NCBI GenBank assembly: GCA_002712005.1
Contig: PASP01000014.1
Location: forward strand, 248,001 to 312,000
Reading direction: 5' to 3'
Source: Halobacteriovoraceae bacterium
GTDB lineage: Bacteria; Bdellovibrionota; Bacteriovoracia; Bacteriovoracales; Bacteriovoracaceae
DNA: 64,000 nt
The notes under the pieces are model-generated. The model searched no databases. It saw nothing but the letters and a program-made list of their open reading frames with translations, and was not told the DNA's origin. A program made the position numbers and the translations under genes. Shown here piece by piece: positions 15,427 to 24,692 of this stretch (the stretch's first letter is position 1; each line of letters begins with the position of its first letter).

Positions 15427-16494
15427 TTGTCTAAGAATTCAAATTTTATATTTTGCGGTGGAGGAAGTGGAGGACATGTCCTTCCTGCCCTCACTCTTTT
15501 TCATTACCTCAAGAAAGAATGTCCTGATGCGAGATTTATTTCTATCGGAAGTAAGTCAGGGATAGAAAAAGAAATTTTCACAAAAAACTCGCTTGAGTAC
15601 TATAGCATTTCAACTGGTAAGTTGAGACGCTACTTCTCTTGGCAGAACTTTCTCGATATTTTGAGAATTATAAAGGGAACGGTTCAGTCTTTTTTCTTAT
15701 TGTTGAAGTGGAAGCGGGCTCATTCAGTTGTCATCGCTACAGGCGGATTTGTTACTGTCCCTGTGGTATTTGCAGCTTGGCTTCAGCGCAAGAAAATTAT
15801 CGTACACGAGCAAACGACACGAGTGGGACTGGCCAATAAAATATGTAGTTATTTTGCAGATATGGTGCTCGTCACATTTGAGGATTCTTTAAAATATTTT
15901 CCACAAAATAAAGTCAAGCATTTGGGATATCCTTTAAGGGAGGAGATCTTTACTCCTATTGCTGAGGAAACCAAGATCAAAGATTTTACTCTAAAGGATA
16001 TAGAGCGTCCTGTCCTCTTTTTGACGGGAGGGGGGAATGGCTCAAAACTACTCAATGATATTCTGGATCAGATTAGACCACAGATTGAAAATGAGTTCTT
16101 CATCGTTCATCAGTGTGGCAAAGCTTATGAAAGCGAATACCAAAGCAGAGAAACTCCATTTTATAAAGTTTACGGTTTTATCGGAAAAGAGATGATCGAT
16201 CTTATGAAGACTGCCGAAGTGATCATTTCACGCTCTGGAGCTGGGACTGTGGTTGAACTTATGTCGCTTGGAAAGGCATCTATATTTATACCTTTAAAAA
16301 TTGCTCAAAAAAATGAGCAATATCATAACGCCATTTCTGCGCATCAAATATTAGGAAGTAAGGTTATTGAGGAAGATGAACTAAGTGCAGAAAGTCTGCT
16401 TGAGGCCATTGAGGAAGTTAGGAAAATAGGTAAAAAAAGTTGGGTTAAAAATAACCCCACTCATGTCATTGGAAATTTAATCAAAGACTTTTAA
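15427..16494 (+). CDS. murG: MurG-family glycosyltransferase (GT28)
   Basis: Membrane-associated UDP-GlcNAc transferase of the MurG type, which makes lipid II from lipid I on the cytoplasmic face. The N-terminal glycine loop GGGSGGHVLPAL (about 10-21), HEQTTRVGLANK (about 125-136), GGGNGSKLLN (about 203-212) and SRSGAGTVVEL (about 272-282) line up with the MurG motifs. I choose TTG 15427, with GGAG six bases upstream, over TTG 15415, which has no ribosome site; this gives 355 residues. The donor-binding segment reads KNEQYHNA where MurG usually has DHQ-x-x-NA, and the second glycine loop lacks the usual GGSxGA form. The gene stands alone, not among mur/fts genes, so a divergent paralogue is possible. 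Confidence 0.8.
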   Translation: MSKNSNFIFCGGGSGGHVLPALTLFHYLKKECPDARFISIGSKSGIEKEIFTKNSLEYYSISTGKLRRYFSWQNFLDILRIIKGTVQSFFLLLKWKRAHSVVIATGGFVTVPVVFAAWLQRKKIIVHEQTTRVGLANKICSYFADMVLVTFEDSLKYFPQNKVKHLGYPLREEIFTPIAEETKIKDFTLKDIERPVLFLTGGGNGSKLLNDILDQIRPQIENEFFIVHQCGKAYESEYQSRETPFYKVYGFIGKEMIDLMKTAEVIISRSGAGTVVELMSLGKASIFIPLKIAQKNEQYHNAISAHQILGSKVIEEDELSAESLLEAIEEVRKIGKKSWVKNNPTHVIGNLIKDF

Positions 16495-16497
16495 TTA

Positions 16498-17055
16498 CTA
16501 TTCTTTCCCAAGAAGCTCATCTCCTAAGCGCTCATCTCTAGCATTGATAAACCAAATGCTAAGTAAGGCCTTTGAAAAGGCTTTGTCGCCAATAAAAGGA
16601 TGCTTTTGTCCTTTCACTGAAACTTGGACTCCTTGATCTAGAAAATTGATAAGGATGCTATCACCTTCTTCTACATCTTTCATCGTAGCATTAAACTTTT
16701 TAAATGCTTCCATCATCGGTTTACGATTTTCTTCAGATACTGCAGCTTTAAAGCCTTCAAGCCATGCATCTTGTAAATCCTCAGCATCTACACTTCTTAC
16801 AAACTTCATAGTGATATGCTTCGGATTTTCAGCATTAATGATTTCATTTGCGTCTTGTGACTTTTTCAATACATAAAGTCCACCTACGTAAACTTTAACA
16901 TTGAAAATAGTGGCTCTTCTAATCCCGATACCGTTTAGTACCAGCTCTTTTCCGGCAAGATTCATATTGTCGGGAAGCTCAACATCTGCTTTTTTAGCAG
17001 CAAATGAATGAGAGATAAAAAGGAATAAACTAAGTATTAGGGATAGATTTTTCAA
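16498..17055 (-). CDS. Chalcone isomerase-like exported protein
   Basis: Exported protein of 185 residues with a signal peptide ending near SFA-A (residue 19-20). The mature region matches bacterial chalcone isomerase-like proteins (PF16036 type): the LVLNGIGIRRATIFNVKVYV strand, then GLYVL, the helix with DAWLEGF, and a lipid-cavity strand pattern. Bacterial members are not flavonoid enzymes and are thought to bind fatty acids or similar ligands. The start is a TTG at 17055 with AAGGAG five bases upstream. It lies nine bases downstream of the bipA stop codon on the opposite end of the same strand group, and converges on murG with a three-base gap. Specific role unknown. Confidence 0.8.
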   Translation of the reverse strand: MKNLSLILSLFLFISHSFAAKKADVELPDNMNLAGKELVLNGIGIRRATIFNVKVYVGGLYVLKKSQDANEIINAENPKHITMKFVRSVDAEDLQDAWLEGFKAAVSEENRKPMMEAFKKFNATMKDVEEGDSILINFLDQGVQVSVKGQKHPFIGDKAFSKALLSIWFINARDERLGDELLGKE

Positions 17056-17064
17056 AACGACTCC

Positions 17065-18888
17065 TTACTTTCTGATAACGCTTCTTTTATTAGACTCGAG
17101 AACTTTCTTTCTAATTCTAATCGATTCTGGGGTTACTTCAACCCATTCATCATTATCAATCCAATCAAGTGCCCAATCAAGTGTTCTAGGCTGAACAGGA
17201 GGTAAAGAGATATTCACATCTTTACCTGCAGTACGCATACTTGAGAGGTGTTTTTCTCTAACCGCATTAACGTTCGTATCGTTTGTCTTGTTATATTCAC
17301 CAATTACCATACCCTCGTAGCACTTTTCACCTGGCTTAACGAATTGTTGTCCAAGATTAAGCAAATTAAAAAGTGCATAGGGAGTTAGTTTTCCTGGTCT
17401 GTCTGCAATGATAGCTCCATTTTGACGGGCCAACATATCTCCAGCATAAGGACGATAACCAAGGTATTCAGAACTCATAATCCCTTCACCACGAGTATCT
17501 GTTAAGAAGCGTGAACGGTATCCAATAAGCCCTCTTGAAGGAATGCTGAATTCCATTCTTGTACGAGTATCTCCAATTGGAATCATTCCTTCCATGATCC
17601 CTTTTCTCATGGCCAGTTTTTCTGTAACTGCACCAGTTGAGTCTGAAGGAATATCAAGAACAAGCTTCTCATAAGGTTCTGTCTTTTGACCTTCTTCTTC
17701 TCTGAAGAGAACTTCTGGACGAGAGAGCATGAACTCAAAGCCTTCTCTTCTTAACTCTTCAAAAACGATGGCCAATTGTAGCTCACCACGACCCATTAAT
17801 TTATAAACTTTAGGATCGTCAGTGGATTCATACTTCAATGAAACATTGTGACGACAACTATCTTCAAGAAATTCTTCAAGCTTACGTGAAGTTAAGTATT
17901 CACCTTCTTGACCACTAAGTGGAGATGTATTTACAGAAACAAAAACTCCAACCGTTGGAGGTTCAACTTCAATTCTTTCTAGAGCCTCATTGTCTTTATG
18001 AGTACAAACAGTATCACCAATTTCGGCACCTTCGATCCCTGAGAGGATTACGATTTCGCCAGCCTCAGCATTGTCCACCTCTGAAGTACCAAGCTTATCG
18101 TAAACTTGAATGCTCGTAACTTTGAAATTTTTTGAATTATCTCTTCCTTTGATGGCCGCTTGCTGATGTTTCGCAACTTTACCTTCTTGGATACGTCCAA
18201 TAAGTAATGAACCAAGATAGGAAGAATAAGAAAGATTAGTAACAAGAAGCTTCAGATCAGTTTCAGTATTGAACTTCGGAACTGGGAAATAATCACTGGC
18301 CATGAAGTCGAGAAGAACGGTTAGGTTATCTGTTTTTTCATCAGGAGATTCACTACACCAACCATCTTTACCTGAAGAGTAGAGGAAAGGAATATCGAGA
18401 TCAAAGTCTTCAATTTCTAAGAATGTTGCAAGCTCAAGTAGGAGATCTTCAATTTCCTCTTTTACTTCAGCAACTCTTTGGTCAGGACGATCTACTTTAT
18501 TAACGACAACACCAATTTTAATTCCTCTTTGCATCGCTTTTGAGAGAACAAACCTTGTCTGAGGAAGACAACCCTCAGCTGCATCAACAAGGAGAAGAAT
18601 ACCATCTACCATCATTAAACTTCTTTCTACTTCTCCACCGAAGTCGGCGTGTCCCGGAGTATCAAGAAGATTGATTTTTACATCATTCCAAAAAATAGCA
18701 CAGTTCTTGGCCTTAATGGTGATCCCTCTTTCTTTTTCCAGCTCTCCAGAGTCCATAACTCTTTCTTGGATCTCATCTCTTTCACCGTAAGTTCCAGATT
18801 GTTGAAGAAGTCCATCAACCATAGTAGTTTTTCCATGGTCAACGTGGGCCACAACGGCAATGTTTTTTAAAAATTTGTAAGGTGTCAT
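17065..18888 (-). CDS. bipA: Ribosome-associated GTPase BipA/TypA
   Basis: Translational GTPase that binds the 70S ribosome near the EF-G site and supports 50S assembly and stress or cold adaptation. At 607 residues it is full length. The G domain motifs are AHVDHGKTT (G1), RGITI (G2), DTPGHADF (G3) and NKVDRPD (G4). The later segments GRGELQLAIVFEELRREGFE and SRGLIGYRSRFLTDTRGEG are BipA-specific domain III/V and C-terminal features. I take ATG 18888, with AAAGG seven bases upstream, rather than the TTG one codon earlier. It is divergent from the ABC-F gene; both act on the ribosome. Confidence 0.97.
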   Translation of the reverse strand: MTPYKFLKNIAVVAHVDHGKTTMVDGLLQQSGTYGERDEIQERVMDSGELEKERGITIKAKNCAIFWNDVKINLLDTPGHADFGGEVERSLMMVDGILLLVDAAEGCLPQTRFVLSKAMQRGIKIGVVVNKVDRPDQRVAEVKEEIEDLLLELATFLEIEDFDLDIPFLYSSGKDGWCSESPDEKTDNLTVLLDFMASDYFPVPKFNTETDLKLLVTNLSYSSYLGSLLIGRIQEGKVAKHQQAAIKGRDNSKNFKVTSIQVYDKLGTSEVDNAEAGEIVILSGIEGAEIGDTVCTHKDNEALERIEVEPPTVGVFVSVNTSPLSGQEGEYLTSRKLEEFLEDSCRHNVSLKYESTDDPKVYKLMGRGELQLAIVFEELRREGFEFMLSRPEVLFREEEGQKTEPYEKLVLDIPSDSTGAVTEKLAMRKGIMEGMIPIGDTRTRMEFSIPSRGLIGYRSRFLTDTRGEGIMSSEYLGYRPYAGDMLARQNGAIIADRPGKLTPYALFNLLNLGQQFVKPGEKCYEGMVIGEYNKTNDTNVNAVREKHLSSMRTAGKDVNISLPPVQPRTLDWALDWIDNDEWVEVTPESIRIRKKVLESNKRSVIRK

Positions 18889-19027
18889 CAATAAGCCTTT
18901 TGTGCATCCAAATGAGAGCGTAAATTATCTCATTCGGATAATGTTATGTAGCGTCATTTATCACTTTATCTATTGTGTAAATACCGCTAATCTGTCCATT
19001 AATATTTACTCAGAGAATCTACTAAAA

Positions 19028-20788
19028 ATGATCCAGTTGCAAGAAATAAGTAAGTCATTTGGCGAAAGAATCCTATTTAAAGACGTTAATATTGTCTTAG
19101 GTCCAAAAGAGCGTGTGGGGCTCGTTGGTCGAAATGGAATGGGGAAATCTACGCTCTTTAAAATTATTCAAGGTGAGGAGACTTCCGACACTGGTGAAAT
19201 GGCCATACCTAAGAATTATCGACTTGGAGCCCTTGAACAACACCTTGAATTTACTGGAAAAACAATTCTTGAAGAAGTGATTCAAGCGCTACCTCAAGAG
19301 CATATTTATGATCATTGGAGAGGTGAAAAGATTTTATTTGGTTTAGGATTTAATGATGAAGATCTAAATCGAGCACCCGCTGAGTTTTCGGGTGGTTTTC
19401 AAATTAGGGTTAAGTTGGCGAAGGTACTTGTTTCTAATCCAAACCTATTGCTTTTGGATGAACCCACTAACTATCTTGATATTGTATCGCTTAACTGGTT
19501 GGCCCAGTTTCTAAGAGACTTCCCTGGAGAAGTTCTAATGATTACCCACGATCGTGGATTCATGAATAAAGTTTGCACCCACATCATGGGTATCCATCGT
19601 CAAAGAGTAAAAAAAATAAAAGGTGACACTAATAAATATTATGAACAACTTTTAGCTGATGAAGAAATCTATGAACAAACACGCTTAAATCAGGAAAAGA
19701 AAAAGAAAGAGTTAGAAAACTTTATAGAAAGATTTAGTGCAAAAGCTTCAAAGGCAAGACAGGCCAATAGTAAGAAGAAAATTATTGATAAGATGGATGA
19801 AATTGAAATGCTTGAAGAGTTACCTGAACTCAAGTTTTCATTTCACTACAAAGATATTCCTTCGAAGTTTCCAATGGAAGTTAAAAACTTAACCTTTGGA
19901 TACGACGAAAATGAACCCTTATTTTCAGACCTTTCCTTTTCCGTAGGAAAGAATGATCGTATAGGTATTATTGGTAAAAATGGAAAAGGGAAATCAACCT
20001 TACTTAATGTTTTGGCCGGGGAACTCACTGCTTGGGAGGGTTCTATTTGGACTGCTCCAGGTGTATCCATGGGGCACTTTGGTCAAACGAATGTTGAGAG
20101 ACTTCATGCTACTAATAATATTATTCAAGAAATCATGAGTGCGAATGAGTCCCTTTCTATGACAGAGGTTCGAGGACTTTGTGGTGCGATGATGTTTCCT
20201 GGTAATGATGCTGAAAAAGAAGTTCAGGTGCTATCAGGGGGTGAGAAAGCAAGAGTCATGTTGGGAAAAATCTTGGCCACTCCTGCAAATATCTTGATGC
20301 TTGATGAGCCTACAAACCATCTTGATATGGAATCCATTGAAGTCCTGACTTCGGAAATTGAAAAGTTTCCAGGTGTGGTATTTGTCGTTACTCACTCCGA
20401 ATTGCTCTTAAGTAATGTTGTTAATAAATTGATCGTTTTTAGAAATGGTGAGGCTTCGCTATTTGATGGAAATTACCAAGACTTCTTAGATAAAATTGGT
20501 TGGGATAGTGAAGAGTACGATGCCCAAGCTACGGTTGAGACTTCTCCTAAGAATACTCGTAAAAAAGTAAAGATAAGTGAGAGTGAGACCTCTAAGAAGA
20601 AGCCAACAAGACCTATCGAAGAAGTAGAGGAAGAAATAATAAAGTTAGAAGAACTCATCTCGAAGTATGAGAAAATCTGCCAGGATAAGTCTTTTGCTGG
20701 GGAAGATATTTCTGATTTATCTCAAACATTGGCCAAACTTCAAGAAAAGGTTGATGAGAAATTTGTAGAGTTAGAGCTATACGAATAG
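19028..20788 (+). CDS. ABC-F family ATPase (ribosome-associated)
   Basis: Soluble tandem-ATPase protein of the ABC-F group, 586 residues from ATG 19028; the open frame extends upstream to 18902 but that part has no domain and lies in the promoter region. Both halves are complete: Walker A GRNGMGKST and GKNGKGKST, signatures FSGGFQIRV and LSGGEKARV, Walker B LLLLDEPTNYLD and ILMLDEPTNHLD. The linker between them (about 225-285) is the helical P-site tRNA interaction motif region, rich in lysine. A C-terminal coiled coil (about 510-586) resembles that of Uup/YheS-type members. There are no membrane segments, so it is a translation factor rather than a transporter. The subfamily is not certain. 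Confidence 0.92.
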   Translation: MIQLQEISKSFGERILFKDVNIVLGPKERVGLVGRNGMGKSTLFKIIQGEETSDTGEMAIPKNYRLGALEQHLEFTGKTILEEVIQALPQEHIYDHWRGEKILFGLGFNDEDLNRAPAEFSGGFQIRVKLAKVLVSNPNLLLLDEPTNYLDIVSLNWLAQFLRDFPGEVLMITHDRGFMNKVCTHIMGIHRQRVKKIKGDTNKYYEQLLADEEIYEQTRLNQEKKKKELENFIERFSAKASKARQANSKKKIIDKMDEIEMLEELPELKFSFHYKDIPSKFPMEVKNLTFGYDENEPLFSDLSFSVGKNDRIGIIGKNGKGKSTLLNVLAGELTAWEGSIWTAPGVSMGHFGQTNVERLHATNNIIQEIMSANESLSMTEVRGLCGAMMFPGNDAEKEVQVLSGGEKARVMLGKILATPANILMLDEPTNHLDMESIEVLTSEIEKFPGVVFVVTHSELLLSNVVNKLIVFRNGEASLFDGNYQDFLDKIGWDSEEYDAQATVETSPKNTRKKVKISESETSKKKPTRPIEEVEEEIIKLEELISKYEKICQDKSFAGEDISDLSQTLAKLQEKVDEKFVELELYE

Positions 20789-20799
20789 CGATTACTCTC

Positions 20800-21309
20800 T
20801 TATTTCATTTCTCCCTTTTTTGAGTCAGTTTCACTTTTTTCGTTCTCAACATGAATGAGTGCTGGAGAATTCACACAGTATCTAAGACCTGTAGGTTTGG
20901 GGCCATCTTCAAAGACATGACCGAGGTGTGCTCCACATCGTGAGCATATGACTTCTGTACGACTCATGAAAAAACTTGAGTCATCTCGAGTTTCAACATT
21001 TCCTTTTTTAGCAACATCACTAAAGCTCGGCCATCCCGAGCCACTGTCGTATTTATGTTCCGATGAAAAAAGGACTTGCCCACAATTGGAACATTTATAG
21101 ACACCTTCTTTATAAAACTTATTATATTTTCCCGAAAAGGACCTTTCTGTACCACCTTCTCTTGTTATTTCGTACTGTTCAGGTGTGAGTACTTTCTTCC
21201 AGTAGTCGTTTGATTTACTTTTGTAATCAATTTCTTCGGCCATAAGGGACGAACAAAGAAGTAGAGAAAGTAGTGAAAATATAGAAATGAATGGAGAAGC
21301 GATCTTCAT
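20800..21309 (-). CDS. msrB: Peptide-methionine (R)-S-oxide reductase, exported
   Basis: MsrB repairs methionine-R-sulfoxide in proteins using a thioredoxin-type donor. The zinc site is complete (CSNCG and CSRCG), and the catalytic cysteine lies in RYCVNSPAL. Unlike the usual cytoplasmic enzyme, this 169-residue form begins with a signal peptide (residues 1-24, ending near LMA-E), so it probably works in the periplasm. The substrate-binding segments YDSGSGWPSF and GAHLGHVFEDGP are intact. The C-terminal tail (about 153-169) is charged and variable. It converges on the ABC-F gene with an 11-base gap. Confidence 0.95.
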   Translation of the reverse strand: MKIASPFISIFSLLSLLLCSSLMAEEIDYKSKSNDYWKKVLTPEQYEITREGGTERSFSGKYNKFYKEGVYKCSNCGQVLFSSEHKYDSGSGWPSFSDVAKKGNVETRDDSSFFMSRTEVICSRCGAHLGHVFEDGPKPTGLRYCVNSPALIHVENEKSETDSKKGEMK

Positions 21310-21385
21310 AAAATCTCCTTTTTTCTATTTTATATGGATTTCGATCTTTGGGTCAAAGAAAGAAGCTTATACGCCCTTGTTTCGG

Positions 21386-21928
21386 CTACTTAGAGTTTTT
21401 AAGCCGCTTTCTTCGATAGATCATAATTGCAGACATTAAAACTGCGATCAGCAGAACGAGTCCTATAAGTCCTTGTCCCATGGCCAAGATACTTTTGAGA
21501 ACAACGAGAAACACAATCGCTATTAGAAAAATGGTTGAGACTTCATTCCAAATACGCAGTTGTGTGCTGGTGTAGGAGCTCGTTCCTAATTCTTGTTTTT
21601 TGCGGATATGGCCTAAGCTTAAATGATAAAGAAATAAAAAGAGGACAAAGCCAAGCTTTACAATTAACCAAGGGCTGTCACTAAGGGGAAACCAATTATG
21701 AATCATACTAAGACCGAAAAGTAGGGTGAGAACACAAGATGGCCAAGTAATTCCATACCAAAGCCTCTTTTGCATGATGATAAATTGAGCTTGTAATATT
21801 CTCTTTTCGACTTCAGGTTTCTGTTCTGCTTCTGCAAAGTAAATACATAATCTAGGAAGGTAGAATAGACCTGCAAACCAGGTCACTACAAAAATAATAT
21901 GTATTGCTTTGAAGTAGAGATAAGACAT
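21386..21928 (-). CDS. hemJ: Protoporphyrinogen IX oxidase HemJ
   Basis: Integral membrane protein of the UPF0093/HemJ family that oxidises protoporphyrinogen IX to protoporphyrin IX late in haem synthesis. The opening YFKAIHIIFVVTWFAGLFYLPRL holds the conserved histidine in helix 1 and the arginine after it; the LIVKLGFV and HLSLGHIRK segments in the third helix region carry other conserved residues. At 180 residues it exceeds the common length (about 140-150) because of a fifth hydrophobic segment at the C-terminus (about 150-170) followed by a basic tail. The family is distantly related to CopD; the motif fit favours HemJ. Confidence 0.87.
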   Translation of the reverse strand: MSYLYFKAIHIIFVVTWFAGLFYLPRLCIYFAEAEQKPEVEKRILQAQFIIMQKRLWYGITWPSCVLTLLFGLSMIHNWFPLSDSPWLIVKLGFVLFLFLYHLSLGHIRKKQELGTSSYTSTQLRIWNEVSTIFLIAIVFLVVLKSILAMGQGLIGLVLLIAVLMSAIMIYRRKRLKNSK

Positions 21929-21977
21929 GGCGGAAATCTATCTTTTTTTTACTCACACTTCAAGATAAAATAGATTT

Positions 21978-22580
21978 ATGAAATTTTACCTATTTAGACA
22001 TGGTCAAACAGACTGGAATAAAGAAAGAAGAATTCAGGGGCATTCAAATATTCCTTTGAATAAAACGGGCCAAGAGCAGGCATTGAAGTTGAGAGAGATA
22101 CTTTCTCATCTTGAATTAGATATTATTTATTCTAGTGATTTAGACCGTGCTTTTGAGACAGCTGTTATTGGTATTGGTGATACCGATATCAAAGTAGAAA
22201 AAGATATTCGTCTTCGGGAGGCTCACTTTGGAGAAGCTGAAGGAATGCTCCTTGGTGATATCGTAAGTAAGTTTGGAGAGGATACTTGGAATAAGTTCAT
22301 GACTTTAGATCCCGATGATCTTGAAATTTCCTTTCCTGGAGGAGAGTCTAGAAAGTCTTCCATTGTGAGAATGCGAGCAGTAATTGATGAGCTAAGAAGG
22401 GATAATAATTTTGAAAGGGTGGGGATATCTACTCATGGGGGAGTCGTAAGAAATCTCCTGGCGAGCTACTTAATCGAAAGTGGTAAACAAGGAAAATTTG
22501 ATATACCCATTCCTAATTGTGTCGTCTATGAGCTTGATTTTTCTACTGGTGAGGCCATTGTCTCAGGCCCTATTGAGTAA
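21978..22580 (+). CDS. Histidine phosphatase family protein (phosphoglycerate mutase-like)
   Basis: A 200-residue soluble phosphatase of the histidine phosphatase superfamily. The catalytic RHG lies in FRHGQTDWNKERRIQG (residues 6-21); the second histidine is in ISTHGGVVRNLL (about 151-162), and the acid residue in LREAHFGEAEG (about 75-85). This pattern is shared by CobC-type phosphatases, GpmB-like enzymes and broad phosphatases; the substrate cannot be told from the sequence. It is transcribed divergently from hemJ across 49 bases. Confidence 0.85.
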   Translation: MKFYLFRHGQTDWNKERRIQGHSNIPLNKTGQEQALKLREILSHLELDIIYSSDLDRAFETAVIGIGDTDIKVEKDIRLREAHFGEAEGMLLGDIVSKFGEDTWNKFMTLDPDDLEISFPGGESRKSSIVRMRAVIDELRRDNNFERVGISTHGGVVRNLLASYLIESGKQGKFDIPIPNCVVYELDFSTGEAIVSGPIE

Positions 22581-22646
22581 GTGCCGCAATTTAGGGCATC
22601 ACCTAAGGGTATAATATCTCCCTGATGCATTAACTTCTGAACTTCA

Positions 22647-22664
22647 AACCTGTATAGTCAGGTT
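22647..22664. promoter_or_regulatory. Inverted repeat upstream of the cytochrome c gene
   Basis: AACCTG and CAGGTT, a perfect six-base inverted repeat with a six-base spacer, lie 25 bases before the cytochrome start codon and downstream of a TATAAT at 22610-22615. Its place just before the ribosome site fits an operator or a small leader hairpin. No known binding protein is implied. Confidence 0.3.
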
Positions 22665-22689
22665 ACATTATCAATTAAGGGAGTGTTAT

Positions 22690-23049
22690 ATGAATAAAGT
22701 AATTTTATTAATTGTTGCCTTTGTACTAGGTTCTTCAATTTACGCTGGTGATGCTAAAAAAGGAGCAAAGGTTTTTAAGAAAATTAACTGTGCTCTTTGC
22801 CACAAAGCTGACGGAATGGGGAAAGCAAAAAATGGGAAGCTTTCAATTTTAAAAGCTCCAAGAATTGCAGGTCTATCTGAGAAGTATATTATTGAGCAAG
22901 TTACAGCGATTCAATCGAAGAAAAGAAAAACGGCATATACTTCAATGATGTATTCTAAAGTTAGAAAACTTAGTAAGCAGGACATCGCTGATGTTGCAGC
23001 TTATGTTTCTGGTCTTTCTAAAGACAAGCATAAGGGAATGAAAGAATAG
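22690..23049 (+). CDS. Periplasmic cytochrome c, class I
   Basis: Small exported cytochrome of 119 residues. Residues 1-20 are a signal peptide. The haem-binding CALCH motif is at 34-38, followed by KADGMGKAKNG; a methionine at 86 or 87 (TSMMYSK) is the likely sixth ligand. This is the short class I type (cytochrome c553/c5-like) that shuttles electrons in the periplasm or feeds a terminal oxidase. AAGGGAG before the ATG is a good ribosome site. A terminator follows the gene. Confidence 0.9.
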   Translation: MNKVILLIVAFVLGSSIYAGDAKKGAKVFKKINCALCHKADGMGKAKNGKLSILKAPRIAGLSEKYIIEQVTAIQSKKRKTAYTSMMYSKVRKLSKQDIADVAAYVSGLSKDKHKGMKE

Positions 23050-23076
23050 ATTGAAATTGAAATTAAGAAGAAATAA

Positions 23077-23107
23077 AAAAGGCCTCTTTCGAGGCCTTTT
23101 GTTTTTT
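23077..23107. terminator. Bidirectional terminator between cytochrome c and pckA
   Basis: AAAGGCCTC and GAGGCCTTT arms with a four-base TTTC loop, A-rich on the left and T-rich on the right, so it can stop transcription from either side. It lies in the gap between the two convergent genes. Confidence 0.92.
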
Positions 23108-24692
23108 ATGCTTTGTAAGTTGGAGCACCATCAATATTCGTTTGATAGAAGTCTCCAAAGTTTTCCATTTGCTTATGGAAAGAAGCCGCAAGCTCTTTAG
23201 CTTTTTTATCAAAGGCTTCTGGGTCTTTCCAAGTTTGTCTTGGATGAAGGAATGAAGTGGGAACATTTTTAACCGCTTCAGGAACGTCGAAGCCAAAATA
23301 TTCATCTTTTTGAGTTGGAACGTTATTCAGTGTGTTTGCCTGTACCGTTCTAATGATTTCTCTAGTGATATGTAGAGGGAATCTTTGACCTTCACCATAA
23401 GCTCCCCCTGTCCATCCAGTGTTCACAAGCCATACTTTGATGTCGTGACGATCAAGAAGATTACCAAGAAGTTCAGCATAAACAGAAGGATGTCTCATCA
23501 TGAAAGGAGCTCCAAAACATGGAGAGAAAGTCGCTTGAGGCTCTTTTACTCCAATTTCTGTACCTGCTACTTTTGCTGTATACCCAAGAACAAAATAGAA
23601 CATCGCTTGCTCTTTTGTTAGACGAGCAATTGGAGGAAGGACACCAAAGGCATCCGCGCATAGGAAGAACATATGCTTGGGAATTCCACCTTTTGAAGTG
23701 GGCTCAAGCTCTTTAATAAAACTTAGAGGATAGGAACAACGACCATTTTCAGTAAGGCTATTGTTAAAGAAATCAGGCTCTCCAGTTGTTTCGGTTAGAA
23801 CAACGTTTTCTAAAATAGCTCCAAAAGTAGAAGCAGCATCAAAAATTTCTGGCTCACCTTTCTTAGTTAACTTATATGTTTTAGCGTAGCAACCACCTTC
23901 AAAGTTAAAAAGACCGTCATCAGATAGTCCGTGCTCGTCATCACCAATAAGAAGAGTTCCTTCGTCAGTTGAAAGAGTCGTTTTGCCTGTTCCAGATAGA
24001 CCAAAGAAAACAGATGTATCTTCATTTTGTAGCTTGTTAGCCCCTGCATGCATAGGAAGTACATTTACATCTGGTAGGAGATAGTTCATTACACAGAACA
24101 TACTCTTCTTAATTTCACCTGCGTAAAAGGTTCCTACAATAATAGTGGTATTAGTATCAAAACAAGTGGTAACGATTGTTTCACTCTTTGTTCCATATTC
24201 GTTGGGATCAACTGTTAGATCTGGAGCATGAAGGATAGTGAAGTCTTTATCACTCATTTCCTTCATAGGGTAACGAAATAGGTATTTTGAGAAGAGTGAA
24301 TGCTGAGGACGGTTTGTAATCGTTCTTACACCGATATTTGTTTCAGCATCAGCACCAACACTTCTTTCTGTTATATAGAGATGATTTTCACCATTTAAAT
24401 GATTGATTACTTTTTCTTTAAGTTTAGAGAAAGTTTCTGGAGTCATTTCTGATAAAGAGTTGTCCCACCAAATTCTTTCTTCTGTTGAAGCAGAACGAAC
24501 AATATATTTGTCTTTTGCAGAACGACCAGTGTGCTTTCCTGTTGTGACAGTAAGAGCACCTTCTTTACTTAGCTTTCCTTCACCTGAAAGGATTGCATTT
24601 TCAACAAGAGTGTTAAGGGGAGCGTCTTTATAGACACGATAAGGGGCACGTTCGGTTTTTAAGCCTAAATTCTCGTAGTACTGGAAATCCAT
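23106..24692 (-). CDS. pckA: Phosphoenolpyruvate carboxykinase (ATP)
   Basis: ATP-dependent PEPCK, converting oxaloacetate to phosphoenolpyruvate at the start of gluconeogenesis. At 528 residues it is full length. The P-loop GLSGTGKTT (about 233-241), the metal and substrate segment FNFEGGCYAK, TGKHTGRSAKDK near the N-terminus and NTGWTGGAYGEG are diagnostic of the ATP form. The ATG at 24692 has GGAAGAA upstream. With malic enzyme elsewhere in the window, it fits growth on amino acids, where C4 acids must be turned into sugars. Confidence 0.97.
   Translation of the reverse strand: MDFQYYENLGLKTERAPYRVYKDAPLNTLVENAILSGEGKLSKEGALTVTTGKHTGRSAKDKYIVRSASTEERIWWDNSLSEMTPETFSKLKEKVINHLNGENHLYITERSVGADAETNIGVRTITNRPQHSLFSKYLFRYPMKEMSDKDFTILHAPDLTVDPNEYGTKSETIVTTCFDTNTTIIVGTFYAGEIKKSMFCVMNYLLPDVNVLPMHAGANKLQNEDTSVFFGLSGTGKTTLSTDEGTLLIGDDEHGLSDDGLFNFEGGCYAKTYKLTKKGEPEIFDAASTFGAILENVVLTETTGEPDFFNNSLTENGRCSYPLSFIKELEPTSKGGIPKHMFFLCADAFGVLPPIARLTKEQAMFYFVLGYTAKVAGTEIGVKEPQATFSPCFGAPFMMRHPSVYAELLGNLLDRHDIKVWLVNTGWTGGAYGEGQRFPLHITREIIRTVQANTLNNVPTQKDEYFGFDVPEAVKNVPTSFLHPRQTWKDPEAFDKKAKELAASFHKQMENFGDFYQTNIDGAPTYKA

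Noticed and set aside
18902-19027. N-terminal extension of the ABC-F protein (42 residues)
   Set aside because: Lies in the bipA/ABC-F promoter region, has no domain, and the family begins right after the ATG at 19028.
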